54,680 nt of DNA, taken from contig NZ_JMIR01000028.1 of NCBI RefSeq assembly GCF_000714935.1, positions 1 to 54,680 of the forward strand. Reading direction: 5' to 3'. The notes below the pieces were generated by a model. That model searched no databases and was not told the origin of the DNA. It saw only the letters and a program-made list of their open reading frames with translations. The stretch's first letter is position 1, and each line of letters opens with the position of its first letter. This DNA is from Tumebacillus flagellatus (GTDB lineage Bacteria > Bacillota > Bacilli > Tumebacillales > Tumebacillaceae). Shown one piece after another: positions 1 to 7,066 of the stretch. Made by a program: the position numbers and the translations under genes.

Positions 1-59
1 CCCCCTAAAATAGATTACCATTGAGGGGTCTTTTCTCAATGTCTATTTTAAGGGGTGCA
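1..59. repeat. Imperfect inverted repeat, possible IS3-like insertion-sequence ends
   Basis: Bases 1-14 (CCCCCTAAAATAGA) pair with 42-55 (TCTATTTTAAGGGG), and 19-25 (CATTGAG) pairs with 35-41, leaving a 9-base loop and a 4-base bulge. The right arm ends in TGCA. Read from the other strand it starts TGCACCCCTTAAAATAGACA, which resembles the terminal repeats of IS3-group elements. The two ends face outward with almost nothing between them, so this could be the scar of a lost element, a very small non-autonomous element, or simply a hairpin. No transposase is visible, and the left arm touches the window edge. Confidence 0.4.
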
Positions 60-97
60 CATCATCGTGACGAGAGAGCTTTTTTGTTCAATTTTCG

Positions 98-454
98 TTA
101 CGATGCAGAACTGGTTTTGCGTTTGTCGTCGAGCCACGCCGATTCGATGACGGCGCGCACTTCGGTGAGCGGGAGGTCTTGCATCCCGTACTTGGCTCCG
201 GTGTCGAGCAGGTACTTGATCGCTTCGTTCATCTTCGCCGGGCCGTCGTAGTCGCGGTAGACCGTCTCCGCGTACGCGAACGCCTCGCGCCCAAACTGCG
301 CCAACATCTGCCGCTCTTGCGCGCTGGTGTGCGTGGTATAGTACGTTTCGAGGCGTGTTTTCAGGTTTTTGAGGAACAGCAAAGCGGCGAGGACGGCAAT
401 TTGCAGCAGCACGGCAGCTCCTTGGTCGACAAGTTGCAGCCAGGCATCACTCAT
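98..454 (-). CDS. Phage holin, LLH family (superfamily 6-like)
   Basis: The 118-residue protein has one N-terminal hydrophobic segment (about residues 12-30, AAVLLQIAVLAALLFLKN), then a charged helix and a C-terminal part typical of LLH-type phage holins (AFAYAETVYRDYDG, NEAIKYL). Holins of this type permeabilise the membrane so that a partner endolysin can reach the wall. Its ATG overlaps the TGA of the upstream amidase gene (ATGA at 451-454), so the two are translationally coupled as a lysis cassette. No other phage gene lies beside it in the window. The tail module is more than 43 kb away and has its own different holin-like gene. Confidence 0.75.
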   Translation of the reverse strand: MSDAWLQLVDQGAAVLLQIAVLAALLFLKNLKTRLETYYTTHTSAQERQMLAQFGREAFAYAETVYRDYDGPAKMNEAIKYLLDTGAKYGMQDLPLTEVRAVIESAWLDDKRKTSSAS

Positions 455-1272
455 CCGGTCGCGCCTCCTCTGCGAATGAACTCATAGAGCTTCTCCAGCG
501 CGACGGCCATCTCGGCGCGCGTGACCGCTCCATCCGGCTTCCACGTGCCGTCCGGGAATCCGATCATGATCCCGTTGTCGATCATGAACCGGATCGCCGT
601 TCGCGCCCATTGCGGCCACGGTTCGGCGGGCGTGGGAGCATGCGGCGGCGTCGGTGCCGGAGTCGGCACGGGCGTGCCGGGTTGCCCGGACGGCACCGGA
701 GCGTTGTACGGGATGTTGAAGATCCCGCAGATCGCCCGTGCCGCTCCTTCCGCCTCGCGCATCTGGAAGCTCGTGTCGGCGAGGTTCGCGGCTTCCGTGG
801 GGTTCGTGATAAACCCGGACTCCACCAGCACGGCATCCATCGCGGTGTCGCGCAAAACAGCGAAGTCGCCGAGGTAGACGCCGCGGTTTTTCTGCCCCGT
901 GTTGGCGGCGATCCCGTTTGCGATCGCCTGCGCCCACTGCTCGGTGCGCGTCCCCCGCGTGGACGGGTGAATCCACACCGCCACGCCATTGACGTCAGAT
1001 GACGATGCCGAATCGACGTGCCATGCGACAAACAAGTCGGCTTTGTTTTGGTTCGCCAGTTGCGCCCGGTAGGCAAGATCGTCGGCGATCGAACCGCCCG
1101 GCAGCGGCAGCGTGTCGGACTCACGGGTCATGATCACTTGAAACCCGCAGCGGCGCAAGGCATCGCGCAGCAGCAAACTCGTCTGCAGCACGAGCATTTT
1201 TTCTTGATACCCGTTGCCGGCGGTACCGGGGTCGATCCCGCCGTGGCCGGGGTCAAGAACGACAATCGGCAT
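451..1272 (-). CDS. N-acetylmuramoyl-L-alanine amidase (Amidase_3) with C-terminal SLH domain
   Basis: Zinc-dependent peptidoglycan amidase. The start at ATG 1272 puts an AGGAGGG site seven bases upstream; the ATG at 1278 lies too close to that site. The amidase fold begins at once with VVLDPGHGG (first zinc histidine), continues with AWHVDSAS (third ligand histidine) and closes with VESGF (catalytic glutamate). A proline-rich linker (PTPAPTPPHAPTPAEP) joins it to one S-layer homology domain at the C-terminus (WARTAIRFMIDNGIMIGFPDG). The 273-residue protein lacks an obvious signal peptide, as expected for an endolysin released by the holin encoded just downstream. The single SLH unit probably anchors it to secondary wall polymer. 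It could be a prophage remnant or a domesticated lysis pair. Confidence 0.85.
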   Translation of the reverse strand: MPIVVLDPGHGGIDPGTAGNGYQEKMLVLQTSLLLRDALRRCGFQVIMTRESDTLPLPGGSIADDLAYRAQLANQNKADLFVAWHVDSASSSDVNGVAVWIHPSTRGTRTEQWAQAIANGIAANTGQKNRGVYLGDFAVLRDTAMDAVLVESGFITNPTEAANLADTSFQMREAEGAARAICGIFNIPYNAPVPSGQPGTPVPTPAPTPPHAPTPAEPWPQWARTAIRFMIDNGIMIGFPDGTWKPDGAVTRAEMAVALEKLYEFIRRGGATG

Positions 1273-1332
1273 ACTCATCCCTCCTCGTGCTTCGTCTGAG
1301 GTTAAGATATGCACCAAGTGCCCAGTACGTGT

Positions 1333-1373
1333 AAAAAAGCGACCTCCCTCCGCAGAGGACAGGTCGCTTTTTG
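1333..1373 (-). terminator. Rho-independent terminator
   Basis: AAAAAGCGACCT at the left pairs with AGGTCGCTTTTT at the right. Read on the minus strand the stem is followed by a T run. It closes the transcript of the CBS-ACT gene and separates it from the amidase-holin pair. Confidence 0.8.
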
Positions 1374-1396
1374 GTAAGGACGGAACCGAATGGTTG

Positions 1397-2041
1397 TTAG
1401 ATCGACTGGACGACCGGGGTGACATGGAAGACGCGCACGCCGATGTGCTTGAGATCTTCCGTCAACGCCTCGATGTCAGTTTCCGGCGCCACTTTGAACG
1501 AGACGCGACGGTAGCCGAAATTGGTGTTGTCGTCGAGGACGAGCATCCCGAAGATGTTGGAGTAATCCTTGACCACTTCGGAGAATTTGCCGAGCACGCC
1601 CTTCATCTCCGGCATGGAGACGGTCAAGCGGATGCCCGGTTTGTGCATGCCCAGCGCGTCGCGCAGCATGTCAAACAGGGTGGATTTGAGCAGGATGCCG
1701 TTGAAGTGGCTCTCCCCGTCCAGCACCGCGAGGAACGGCACGTAGTCGATCTTCTTGAAGATCTCTTCCATGTTGCCCTCTTCGGAGATGGTCGCGTTCT
1801 TGTTGATGGTCACGGATTCGACTTTGGTTCCGGCCAGAAACGCCTGCTTGTCGAGCGCGGAGTCAAAAAACGCTTTGTAGACTTCGCTGTACCCGGCCAT
1901 GCCGTAGAAAACACCGTCAGCTACGACGGGGATATGTTGATAGCCGCAACGCTCCAGAACTTCCAGCAGTTCCTTGAGGCTCGCTGTCGGTTCGATGGTG
2001 ATGACTTTGTGTTCTTCCAATTTCAGCTGTTGAACGATCAC
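1397..2041 (-). CDS. CBS-pair plus ACT domain protein (AcuB/CbpA-like)
   Basis: The 214-residue protein has two CBS motifs (about residues 5-60 and 75-130) followed by an ACT-like domain (about 135-210: GIRLTVSMPEMKGVLGKFSEV). The start chosen is GTG at 2041, because AAAGGGG sits eight bases before it; the longer reading frame starts upstream of that site. CBS-ACT proteins of Firmicutes include AcuB of the acetoin-utilisation operon and the c-di-AMP-binding CbpA type. The CBS pair normally binds an adenine nucleotide and the ACT domain a small ligand. No acuA or acuC neighbour is present, so the acetoin role is not supported. A nucleotide-sensing regulatory role is inference. Confidence 0.7.
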   Translation of the reverse strand: MIVQQLKLEEHKVITIEPTASLKELLEVLERCGYQHIPVVADGVFYGMAGYSEVYKAFFDSALDKQAFLAGTKVESVTINKNATISEEGNMEEIFKKIDYVPFLAVLDGESHFNGILLKSTLFDMLRDALGMHKPGIRLTVSMPEMKGVLGKFSEVVKDYSNIFGMLVLDDNTNFGYRRVSFKVAPETDIEALTEDLKHIGVRVFHVTPVVQSI

Positions 2042-2124
2042 GATAGACGCCCCTTTCTTCGTACCCTCTTCTACATATTCAACGGATAACAAAAGATTTC
2101 CTTTTTTCCGAGAACAGATACAAA

Positions 2125-2157
2125 GAAAAAGCCCCCGTCGTAAGGACAGAGGCTTTC
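2125..2157 (-). terminator. Rho-independent terminator of citZ
   Basis: Bases 2128-2139 pair with 2145-2156 (12 pairs, two of them G-U) around a seven-base loop. On the minus strand the stem runs into a T-rich tract. Confidence 0.8.
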
Positions 2158-2185
2158 TGCGGCAGCTCTTTTTATAAGAAACAGC

Positions 2186-3337
2186 TTACGCGCGTTCGGA
2201 GATCGGCACGAATTTCAAGTCGACCGGACCGACGTAATCGGCAACCGGACGGATGATGCGGTTGTTTGCGTACTGTTCGAGGATGTGCGCGGTCCAACCG
2301 GAGACGCGGGACATCACGAACAGCGGGGTGAACAGTTCGACCGGGATGTCCATCGCGTTGTAAAGCGAACCGGAGTAGAGGTCGACGTTGTATTTCAGGT
2401 CTTTGCCTTTGGCAGCGAAGTATTCGAGAACGACGCGTTCTGCGATCTCGGTCATCTCGTACCACTTGGTGTTGCCCTTCTTGGCGGTCAGATCCTTCGC
2501 GTAACGCTTCAGCACGAGGCCGCGCGGGTCGTAGGAACGGTACACGCGGTGACCGAAGCCCGGAACTTTCACGCCGTTTGCGAGCAGGTCTTTGATGCCT
2601 GCTTCTGCGCCTTCGACCGAGTCGATCTTCATCAGCATGCGCAGAACGTCTTCGTTCGCGCCGCCGTGCAGCGGGCCTTTGAGAGCGCCGATTGCGGAAG
2701 TGACGCCGGAGTAGACGTCGGAGAGCGTTGCCACGGTGCAGCGGGCGGTGAAGGTGGAAGCGTTGAACTCGTGGTCCGCATGGAGGATGAGCGCCACGTC
2801 AAACGCTTCGACAGCCAATTCGTCCGCTTCTTGGCCGTTGAGCATATAGAGGAAGTTCGCCGCATGGCCGAGGTCGGTGCGCGGTGCGACGTAGTCCTTG
2901 CCTGCTTTGAGGCGGCCGTACGCAGCGGTTGCCGACGCCATCAGCGAAACGAGTTTCGCGGATTGCTTGAGGTGAGTGTCGCGGTTCATGGATTTGTCTG
3001 CGTCGACAGCGCCCGCGTAAGAAGCGACCGTGCGCAGAACTTCCATGCCGGACGGGTTCGCCGGGTTGTTGACGAGGCCTTGGATGAGCGCCATCACGTC
3101 AGCCGGGATCTCGCGGTTTTTCTTCAGTTCCGCGTCGAGTTCGTTCAGTTCGGATTGGTTCGGCAGTTTGCCGTGCCAGAGCAGGTAGATCACTTCTTCA
3201 AAAGAAGCTTTGCCCACCAGATCGTTGATATCATATCCGTGATAGACCAAACGGCCTTGCTTGCCGTCGACCAGGCAAATCGAAGACTCGCCGGCTACGA
3301 TGTCTTGCAGACCAGCTTTTGCTTTCGTTTCAGACAT
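2186..3337 (-). CDS. citZ: Citrate synthase (type I-like, CitZ)
   Basis: Condenses oxaloacetate and acetyl-CoA to citrate, the entry step of the TCA cycle. The ATG at 3337 is set by GGAGGTG six bases upstream, giving 383 residues, a normal length for the short Gram-positive enzyme. The three catalytic residues are visible: His224 in GPLHGGA, His263 in GFGHR and Asp319 in YNVDLYSG. In Bacillus citZ usually sits directly upstream of icd and mdh. Here it stands alone, about 14 kb from mdh and icd, with its own promoter and terminator, so its regulation is uncoupled from theirs. Product is certain; the choice of citZ over a paralogue such as citA or mmgD is inference from the adjacent core genes. 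Confidence 0.95.
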   Translation of the reverse strand: MSETKAKAGLQDIVAGESSICLVDGKQGRLVYHGYDINDLVGKASFEEVIYLLWHGKLPNQSELNELDAELKKNREIPADVMALIQGLVNNPANPSGMEVLRTVASYAGAVDADKSMNRDTHLKQSAKLVSLMASATAAYGRLKAGKDYVAPRTDLGHAANFLYMLNGQEADELAVEAFDVALILHADHEFNASTFTARCTVATLSDVYSGVTSAIGALKGPLHGGANEDVLRMLMKIDSVEGAEAGIKDLLANGVKVPGFGHRVYRSYDPRGLVLKRYAKDLTAKKGNTKWYEMTEIAERVVLEYFAAKGKDLKYNVDLYSGSLYNAMDIPVELFTPLFVMSRVSGWTAHILEQYANNRIIRPVADYVGPVDLKFVPISERA

Positions 3338-3408
3338 TGAAGACACCTCCAAGATGTATATCGCATGAAATATGCAACTAACTTGTCAATATTATGTCGA
3401 TGTTACTT

Positions 3409-3437
3409 ATTATACAGGAATTAGTCTGGTCGGTCGA
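3409..3437 (-). promoter_or_regulatory. Candidate sigma-A promoter of citZ
   Basis: On the minus strand TCGACC (3432-3437) and a perfect TATAAT (3409-3414) are separated by 17 bases. The transcript would have a leader of about 65 bases before the citZ start. The -35 matches consensus at four of six positions. Confidence 0.5.
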
Positions 3438-3631
3438 ACGCTTCTGAATGGTTTCTCATTCATTTTCTCCGCATATACTCCGATATCCGGTACACTTTCA
3501 CGGGATAGGTCACGAAAACGCTTGCTTGAAGTCAGTTTCGCTATGGATTAGGGTGTGACAGACGTTGATTTTTATGTCCTCGTCTGTCGAAAAATATTTT
3601 TTTCCAGTGGAAGAAGTCGAATCGTGGAAAA

Positions 3632-3742
3632 TGTGGATAAGTTTATACCCAGTATTCCACGGGGCTGTGAGTGGGGTAGGAAGCATTTTCCACAGTTCGT
3701 CCACAAGGTACCCACAAGCTATACACAGGGTAGTGTGGATAA
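3632..3742 (+). promoter_or_regulatory. Cluster of DnaA boxes upstream of sda
   Basis: Two perfect DnaA boxes TGTGGATAA lie at 3632-3640 and 3734-3742. Between them are TTTTCCACA at 3686-3694 (one mismatch, opposite orientation) and near matches at 3697-3705, 3708-3716 and 3719-3727 (two mismatches each). The last perfect box ends ten bases before the candidate -35 of sda. This fits the B. subtilis situation, where DnaA bound upstream of sda activates it when replication is initiating or disturbed. The region 3338-3845 holds no other gene that I can see. Confidence 0.85.
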
Positions 3743-3751
3743 GTAGAACGC

Positions 3752-3780
3752 TTGTTCGCTTCTGCTTCTCATGTTATAGT
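3752..3780 (+). promoter_or_regulatory. Candidate sigma-A promoter of sda
   Basis: TTGTTC (3752-3757), 17 bases, then TATAGT (3775-3780). The weak -35 lying just downstream of a perfect DnaA box fits a promoter that depends on an activator. Transcription would start near 3787. Confidence 0.6.
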
Positions 3781-3845
3781 CAGTACACAACCAAACTCGC
3801 GCGAGGATTGGTAGAGTACGAGACTAGACTGTGGGGTGAACCGAT

Positions 3846-3986
3846 ATGCATTTGCTTAACGATGAATATCTTCTCGAGGCCTATCAGAATGCGGTGAAGC
3901 AGAAACTTGACAAGCAGTTTATCGAGCTGCTGCATCAAGAGCTTCACGCTCGCGGCCTCGCAGTCTCCGTCACGATTGCATCGTAA
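3846..3986 (+). CDS. sda: Sda, developmental checkpoint inhibitor of sporulation kinase
   Basis: A 46-residue ORF, exactly the length of B. subtilis Sda. It has the same helical-hairpin layout: LLNDEYLLEAYQNAVKQ, then DKQFIELLHQELHARGL, then a short hydrophobic tail (VSVTIAS). Key family residues are conserved by position (L-x-D-E-x-L-x-x-x-Y and F-I-E-L). Sda binds the dimerisation/phosphotransfer domain of KinA and blocks autophosphorylation, so a cell with unfinished replication does not start sporulation. GGGGTGA lies seven bases before the ATG. The DnaA-box cluster directly upstream independently supports the assignment. The gene stands alone between citZ and a methyltransferase and ends before a bidirectional terminator. 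Confidence 0.92.
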   Translation: MHLLNDEYLLEAYQNAVKQKLDKQFIELLHQELHARGLAVSVTIAS

Positions 3987-4030
3987 CCTACCGTCCGCAA
4001 CCCTTTTGAATTCAGTCGTTCCTAGCACAG

Positions 4031-4064
4031 AGAAGACCCGTCCTCCGGAAGACGGGTCTTTTCT
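4031..4064. terminator. Bidirectional terminator between sda and the methyltransferase gene
   Basis: AAGACCCGTC (4033-4042) pairs perfectly with GACGGGTCTT (4051-4060). T-rich sequence follows the stem on both strands, and the flanking genes converge here. Confidence 0.85.
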
Positions 4065-4066
4065 CT

Positions 4067-5092
4067 TTATCTTTTGCGAAGGTGGAGCGTGAGTTCTTCG
4101 CGGTTGTGGAAGAGTTGTTTCGCTTGGATGAGCTCCAGTTTGCCCTCGAAGGTTTGCATCGTTTCTTTCACCGTTTGGAACGGTTTGCCGTGCATGAGTT
4201 TGACGGTGATGACCGCCGTGCCCGAGGGCTTCAAGCTGTAGAGCAGATCGGCGACGAGTTTGCTCATCTGTTTCGGGCTCCAGCTCATGTCGCACACCAG
4301 CAAGTCGAACTCCTCCTCGCCAAACTGCACGTCGCCGGCGTTTTTTTTCAGATGGGTCAACTTCGGATGCTTCGCCAACTCCGCGTCCATGTGGCCGGGG
4401 TCGACCGCCGTCACCTGCAGCCCGCGCTCCAAGAGCAACGAACTCCACCCGCCGGGCGCCGCCCCGATATCAAGCGCCCGCTCAAACGACGCGAAATCCA
4501 ACCCGAACCGCTCCTCCGCTTCGAGCAGCTTGAACTTCGCCCGCGACACTTGCCCTTCCTCCTGCTTGTAGCGCACCGCGCCTCCCGACCAATCCGACAG
4601 GTTGTCCTCCGGCCGCGAGATCCCCCAATACAGCGCCTCTTTGCCCAAGTAGATCGAAATCACGCGGTCCTCGCCGCGCACGACCGGCTCCACCCCGTGC
4701 GCTTGCACGAGAATCGGGTCGAGCGCTTCCTTGACCCCGTACGGCGTGTACTCCGGCTTCACCCCCGCCGTCTTGCGCACTTGCACGGCGATCTTCTCAC
4801 CCGGCGCAAACACGCCGCCAAGACCCTGCACAAACTCGATCAGTTCCTCCAAATCGGCGCGCGTCTTCGTGATCGGAAACTCCTCCGTCACCGGCTGCAC
4901 ATGCCGCAGGAAGATCGGTTCCTGCCCGCGCAGCTTCTCCTGCATTTCTACTATAGAAATATCCGTATGTATCAAAAACACTTCCCCCGGCTCCAAAACA
5001 CTGAATTTCACGCCGGGAACCAAGCGTCGAATCTCCTCTTGCGCGTACTGCGCGAACCCGTGATTCGTGGTGCCGATCAAGCGATTCGTCAT
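4067..5092 (-). CDS. SAM-dependent ribose 2'-O-methyltransferase, RlmM/FtsJ-like
   Basis: The 341-residue protein has a THUMP-like N-terminal half (about 1-165) and an RrmJ-type Rossmann methyltransferase C-terminal half. The SAM-binding motif is DIGAAPGGWSS. A K-D-K-E catalytic tetrad can be placed: Lys in SRAKFKLLEAEE, Asp in CDMSWSP, Lys in VITVKLMHG and Glu in NREELTLHLRKR. This layout matches RlmM, which methylates a cytidine in 23S rRNA; the exact substrate here is unknown. AGGAGG lies five bases before the ATG. The gene is monocistronic, converging on sda with a shared terminator. Confidence 0.8.
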   Translation of the reverse strand: MTNRLIGTTNHGFAQYAQEEIRRLVPGVKFSVLEPGEVFLIHTDISIVEMQEKLRGQEPIFLRHVQPVTEEFPITKTRADLEELIEFVQGLGGVFAPGEKIAVQVRKTAGVKPEYTPYGVKEALDPILVQAHGVEPVVRGEDRVISIYLGKEALYWGISRPEDNLSDWSGGAVRYKQEEGQVSRAKFKLLEAEERFGLDFASFERALDIGAAPGGWSSLLLERGLQVTAVDPGHMDAELAKHPKLTHLKKNAGDVQFGEEEFDLLVCDMSWSPKQMSKLVADLLYSLKPSGTAVITVKLMHGKPFQTVKETMQTFEGKLELIQAKQLFHNREELTLHLRKR

Positions 5093-5203
5093 GTCGTCCT
5101 CCTGTGCGGTAGTTGTTCATTCCTCCTAGTATAACAAATTCGGAAGAAAAAGGTTGCAACGCGCCCCTTCCTCCGCTATGCTTTTTTCGAAGGAGTGTTG
5201 CGA

Positions 5204-5917
5204 ATGCAACGTTACGTATTGGAACCGGTGCTGTTCGCGATCTTCGTCGAGCTGTTGTACCCGAGCGAACCTGTCGAATACCTCATCCCGTATTCGACGG
5301 TCATGGAACTCTACGAACTGCTCGAATCTGACCAGATCGTCACCGACCCCCTGCAGAACGAACTGGTCAAACAGAACGTTCGCGGGTTGATCGAGTTTTT
5401 CGAACAGCCGCTAGTCAAGAAGAAAATGGAAAAAATCCTCCGCGTGCCGTGGACCAAGTCCTCGCCGATCCTTTTTTCTGAACATGTCACCTTCACAGTG
5501 GTCTTCTCGATCGACAACGCCGAGTACGGCGAGACGTTCGATCCGGTCGAAACCGAGCTGCTGTTGCTCGCCCGCCGCGAAGGGGTGCCGATCATCTCCG
5601 ACCAGTTGGAATTTGAACAGCGCGTGGTCTCGTCGAAGGCTCCCGTGACGGTCGTCGATGTGGCGGACTTCGGTTTTTTGATCGAGGACGCTCCGGAATT
5701 GGACGGCTTGGGAGGCGGCTTTGACAGCGAAGCACTGCCGGACGCAGAGCCGCTGCGGATCGCAGAAGAGCCGGTGCAGAGCTATGAAGCCGAGGAGGGC
5801 GCGGCCGCCCAATCCGCTCCGCCTGAGAAGAAAAAAGAGAACAGCTTGCTTCCCTACATCTTGGGCGGCCTGCTCGTCATCTTGGCAGGCTCTTTGCTCT
5901 CGTTGCTCTGGCGCTAG
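5204..5917 (+). CDS. Tail-anchored membrane protein of unknown function
   Basis: 237 residues from the ATG at 5204, which has AAGGAGTG six bases upstream. The cytoplasmic part runs to about residue 150, followed by an acidic, proline- and alanine-rich linker with a KKKEN stop. A single C-terminal hydrophobic helix (LLPYILGGLLVILAGSLLSLLWR) makes it a likely tail-anchored protein. Residues about 115-150 (ETELLLLARREGVPIISDQLEF, then VTVVDVADF) recall the end of a PIN-like fold, but no convincing acidic triad can be assembled, so nuclease activity is not claimed. It has its own terminator and lies between the methyltransferase gene (divergent) and hpt. Confidence 0.7.
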   Translation: MQRYVLEPVLFAIFVELLYPSEPVEYLIPYSTVMELYELLESDQIVTDPLQNELVKQNVRGLIEFFEQPLVKKKMEKILRVPWTKSSPILFSEHVTFTVVFSIDNAEYGETFDPVETELLLLARREGVPIISDQLEFEQRVVSSKAPVTVVDVADFGFLIEDAPELDGLGGGFDSEALPDAEPLRIAEEPVQSYEAEEGAAAQSAPPEKKKENSLLPYILGGLLVILAGSLLSLLWR

Positions 5918-5921
5918 GGAG

Positions 5922-5947
5922 ACACCCCGCTCACGGGGTGTTTTTTT
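5922..5947 (+). terminator. Rho-independent terminator
   Basis: ACACCCCG (5922-5929), loop CTCA, CGGGGTGT (5934-5941), then a run of T. It follows the tail-anchored protein gene by five bases. Confidence 0.9.
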
Positions 5948-6012
5948 CATGGGCTTGTGTTACAATAACCCACAAACAACTGAGAACCCGTACATAGGGA
6001 GGAGTATCCTCA

Positions 6013-6546
6013 ATGGCACAAACCCGAGATCGAATTCTGTTCAGCCGGGAACAAATCCAACAGCGCGTGGCGGAACTTGGCAAGCAGTTGTCTGCCGAAT
6101 ACAAGGACGGCGAAGTCGTCGTCGTATCGCTTCTGCGCGGCAGCTTTATCTTCACCGCAGACTTGGTGCGCGAAATGGACATGCCGGTCAACGTCGACTT
6201 CATGACGACTTCCAGCTACGGTCATGATGAAACTTCTTCCGGCCGCGTCGAGATCGTTCACGATGTCCGCACCGACATCGAAGGCAAGGATGTGCTCGTC
6301 GTCGACGACATCCTCGACACCGGGATCACGATGCGCGGCGTCGTGGAGCACTTGAAGCAGAAGAACCCGCGCACGCTGAAAACCTGCACCTTCCTCGACA
6401 AGCCGTCGCGCCGCAAAGTGGACGTGCAACTCGACTACACGGGCTACACCATCGAAGACCTGTTCGTGGCCGGCTACGGCCTTAACCTCGGGGACTACGC
6501 CCGCAACCTCCCCTACATCTTCGTCCGCGAAACAGTTGAAGAGTAG
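6013..6546 (+). CDS. hpt: Hypoxanthine phosphoribosyltransferase
   Basis: Salvages hypoxanthine and guanine to IMP and GMP using PRPP in the cytoplasm. The 177-residue length is typical. The PRPP loop is at about residues 94-107 (VLVVDDILDTGITM), the flexible-loop serine-tyrosine pair is at TTSSYG (66-70), and the C-terminal region has DLFVAGYGLNLGDYARNLPYI, which is characteristic of hpt. GGGAGGAG precedes the ATG. In many Bacillales hpt lies between tilS and ftsH. Here it is alone between two unknown genes with a terminator on each side, so a second hpt copy elsewhere is possible. Confidence 0.95.
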   Translation: MAQTRDRILFSREQIQQRVAELGKQLSAEYKDGEVVVVSLLRGSFIFTADLVREMDMPVNVDFMTTSSYGHDETSSGRVEIVHDVRTDIEGKDVLVVDDILDTGITMRGVVEHLKQKNPRTLKTCTFLDKPSRRKVDVQLDYTGYTIEDLFVAGYGLNLGDYARNLPYIFVRETVEE

Positions 6547-6559
6547 TCGCCAAGCAAAA

Positions 6560-6588
6560 CAACCCCTCCGCCGCCGCGGGGGGTTTCT
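6560..6588 (+). terminator. Terminator of hpt
   Basis: AACCCC at 6561-6566 pairs with the GGGGTT of the G run ending at about 6585, and a short T tract follows. It lies 15 bases after the hpt stop. Confidence 0.65.
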
Positions 6589-6615
6589 TCGTAGTTCTCG
6601 TACTTCGGCGCTTTG

Positions 6616-6650
6616 AAAAAACATCCCCTCGCCATCGGCGGGGGGATTCG
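6616..6650 (-). terminator. Terminator of the downstream minus-strand gene
   Basis: ATCCCC and GGGGAT arms surround GCCATCGGC. Read on the minus strand the hairpin is followed by six T residues. It converges with the hpt terminator. Confidence 0.75.
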
Positions 6651-6654
6651 TTCG

Positions 6655-7008
6655 TTAGTCGGCCTCTTGTTCCGAGATCAAGCCTTTGCCTTCCAGCCCG
6701 CGTCCGTACGAGTCGCGGTTGACGGTGGCGTTTTGGACCATGCCGTCGTTGCCGGGCTCTTGGATGTTCACCGTCATCGGCAGTTCGGCGAGCGAGTCGT
6801 ACCCTTCATCCTCGCGGCTGGCGGTCAGACGGTCGAGCTCGTAGTCATCCACGCTGCCACGGGTGGTGGCGTCGATGGCGTCGCCGCGCAGGAAGTTGTG
6901 CTCGAAGTCCTCGTGAGTCAGTTCGCGGACTTCGTTGTAGTGAACGTCCTTCGCCATGACTTTCAACTGGTTCTCGCGGTTCTGGTTGTCTCGGTTCTGG
7001 TTGTCCAT
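6655..7008 (-). CDS. Small hydrophilic protein of unknown function
   Basis: 117 residues from the second ATG, which has GGAGGG at a usable distance; the ATG six bases upstream touches the ribosome binding site. The N-terminus carries an imperfect short repeat (DNQNRDNQNRENQ). The rest is strongly acidic and polar with no hydrophobic segment, cysteine or recognisable motif. It has its own terminator and lies just downstream of the lytic transglycosylase gene. I do not recognise the family. The composition suggests a soluble, possibly partly disordered protein, as many spore-former small proteins are, but nothing in the sequence shows a spore role. Confidence 0.65.
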   Translation of the reverse strand: MDNQNRDNQNRENQLKVMAKDVHYNEVRELTHEDFEHNFLRGDAIDATTRGSVDDYELDRLTASREDEGYDSLAELPMTVNIQEPGNDGMVQNATVNRDSYGRGLEGKGLISEQEAD

Positions 7009-7066
7009 GTGCATCCCTCCCTCTCGCTAGTGTCCGACGAGAGAGCGCGCCCTATGCTGGAAATGC

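Noticed and set aside
3505-3530. cre-like sequence upstream of citZ
   Set aside because: The best alignment to the consensus has three mismatches, too many without supporting data.
3632-3742. DnaA-box cluster as a chromosomal origin
   Set aside because: No dnaA, dnaN, rpmH or AT-rich unwinding tract nearby, and sda follows directly, which explains the boxes.
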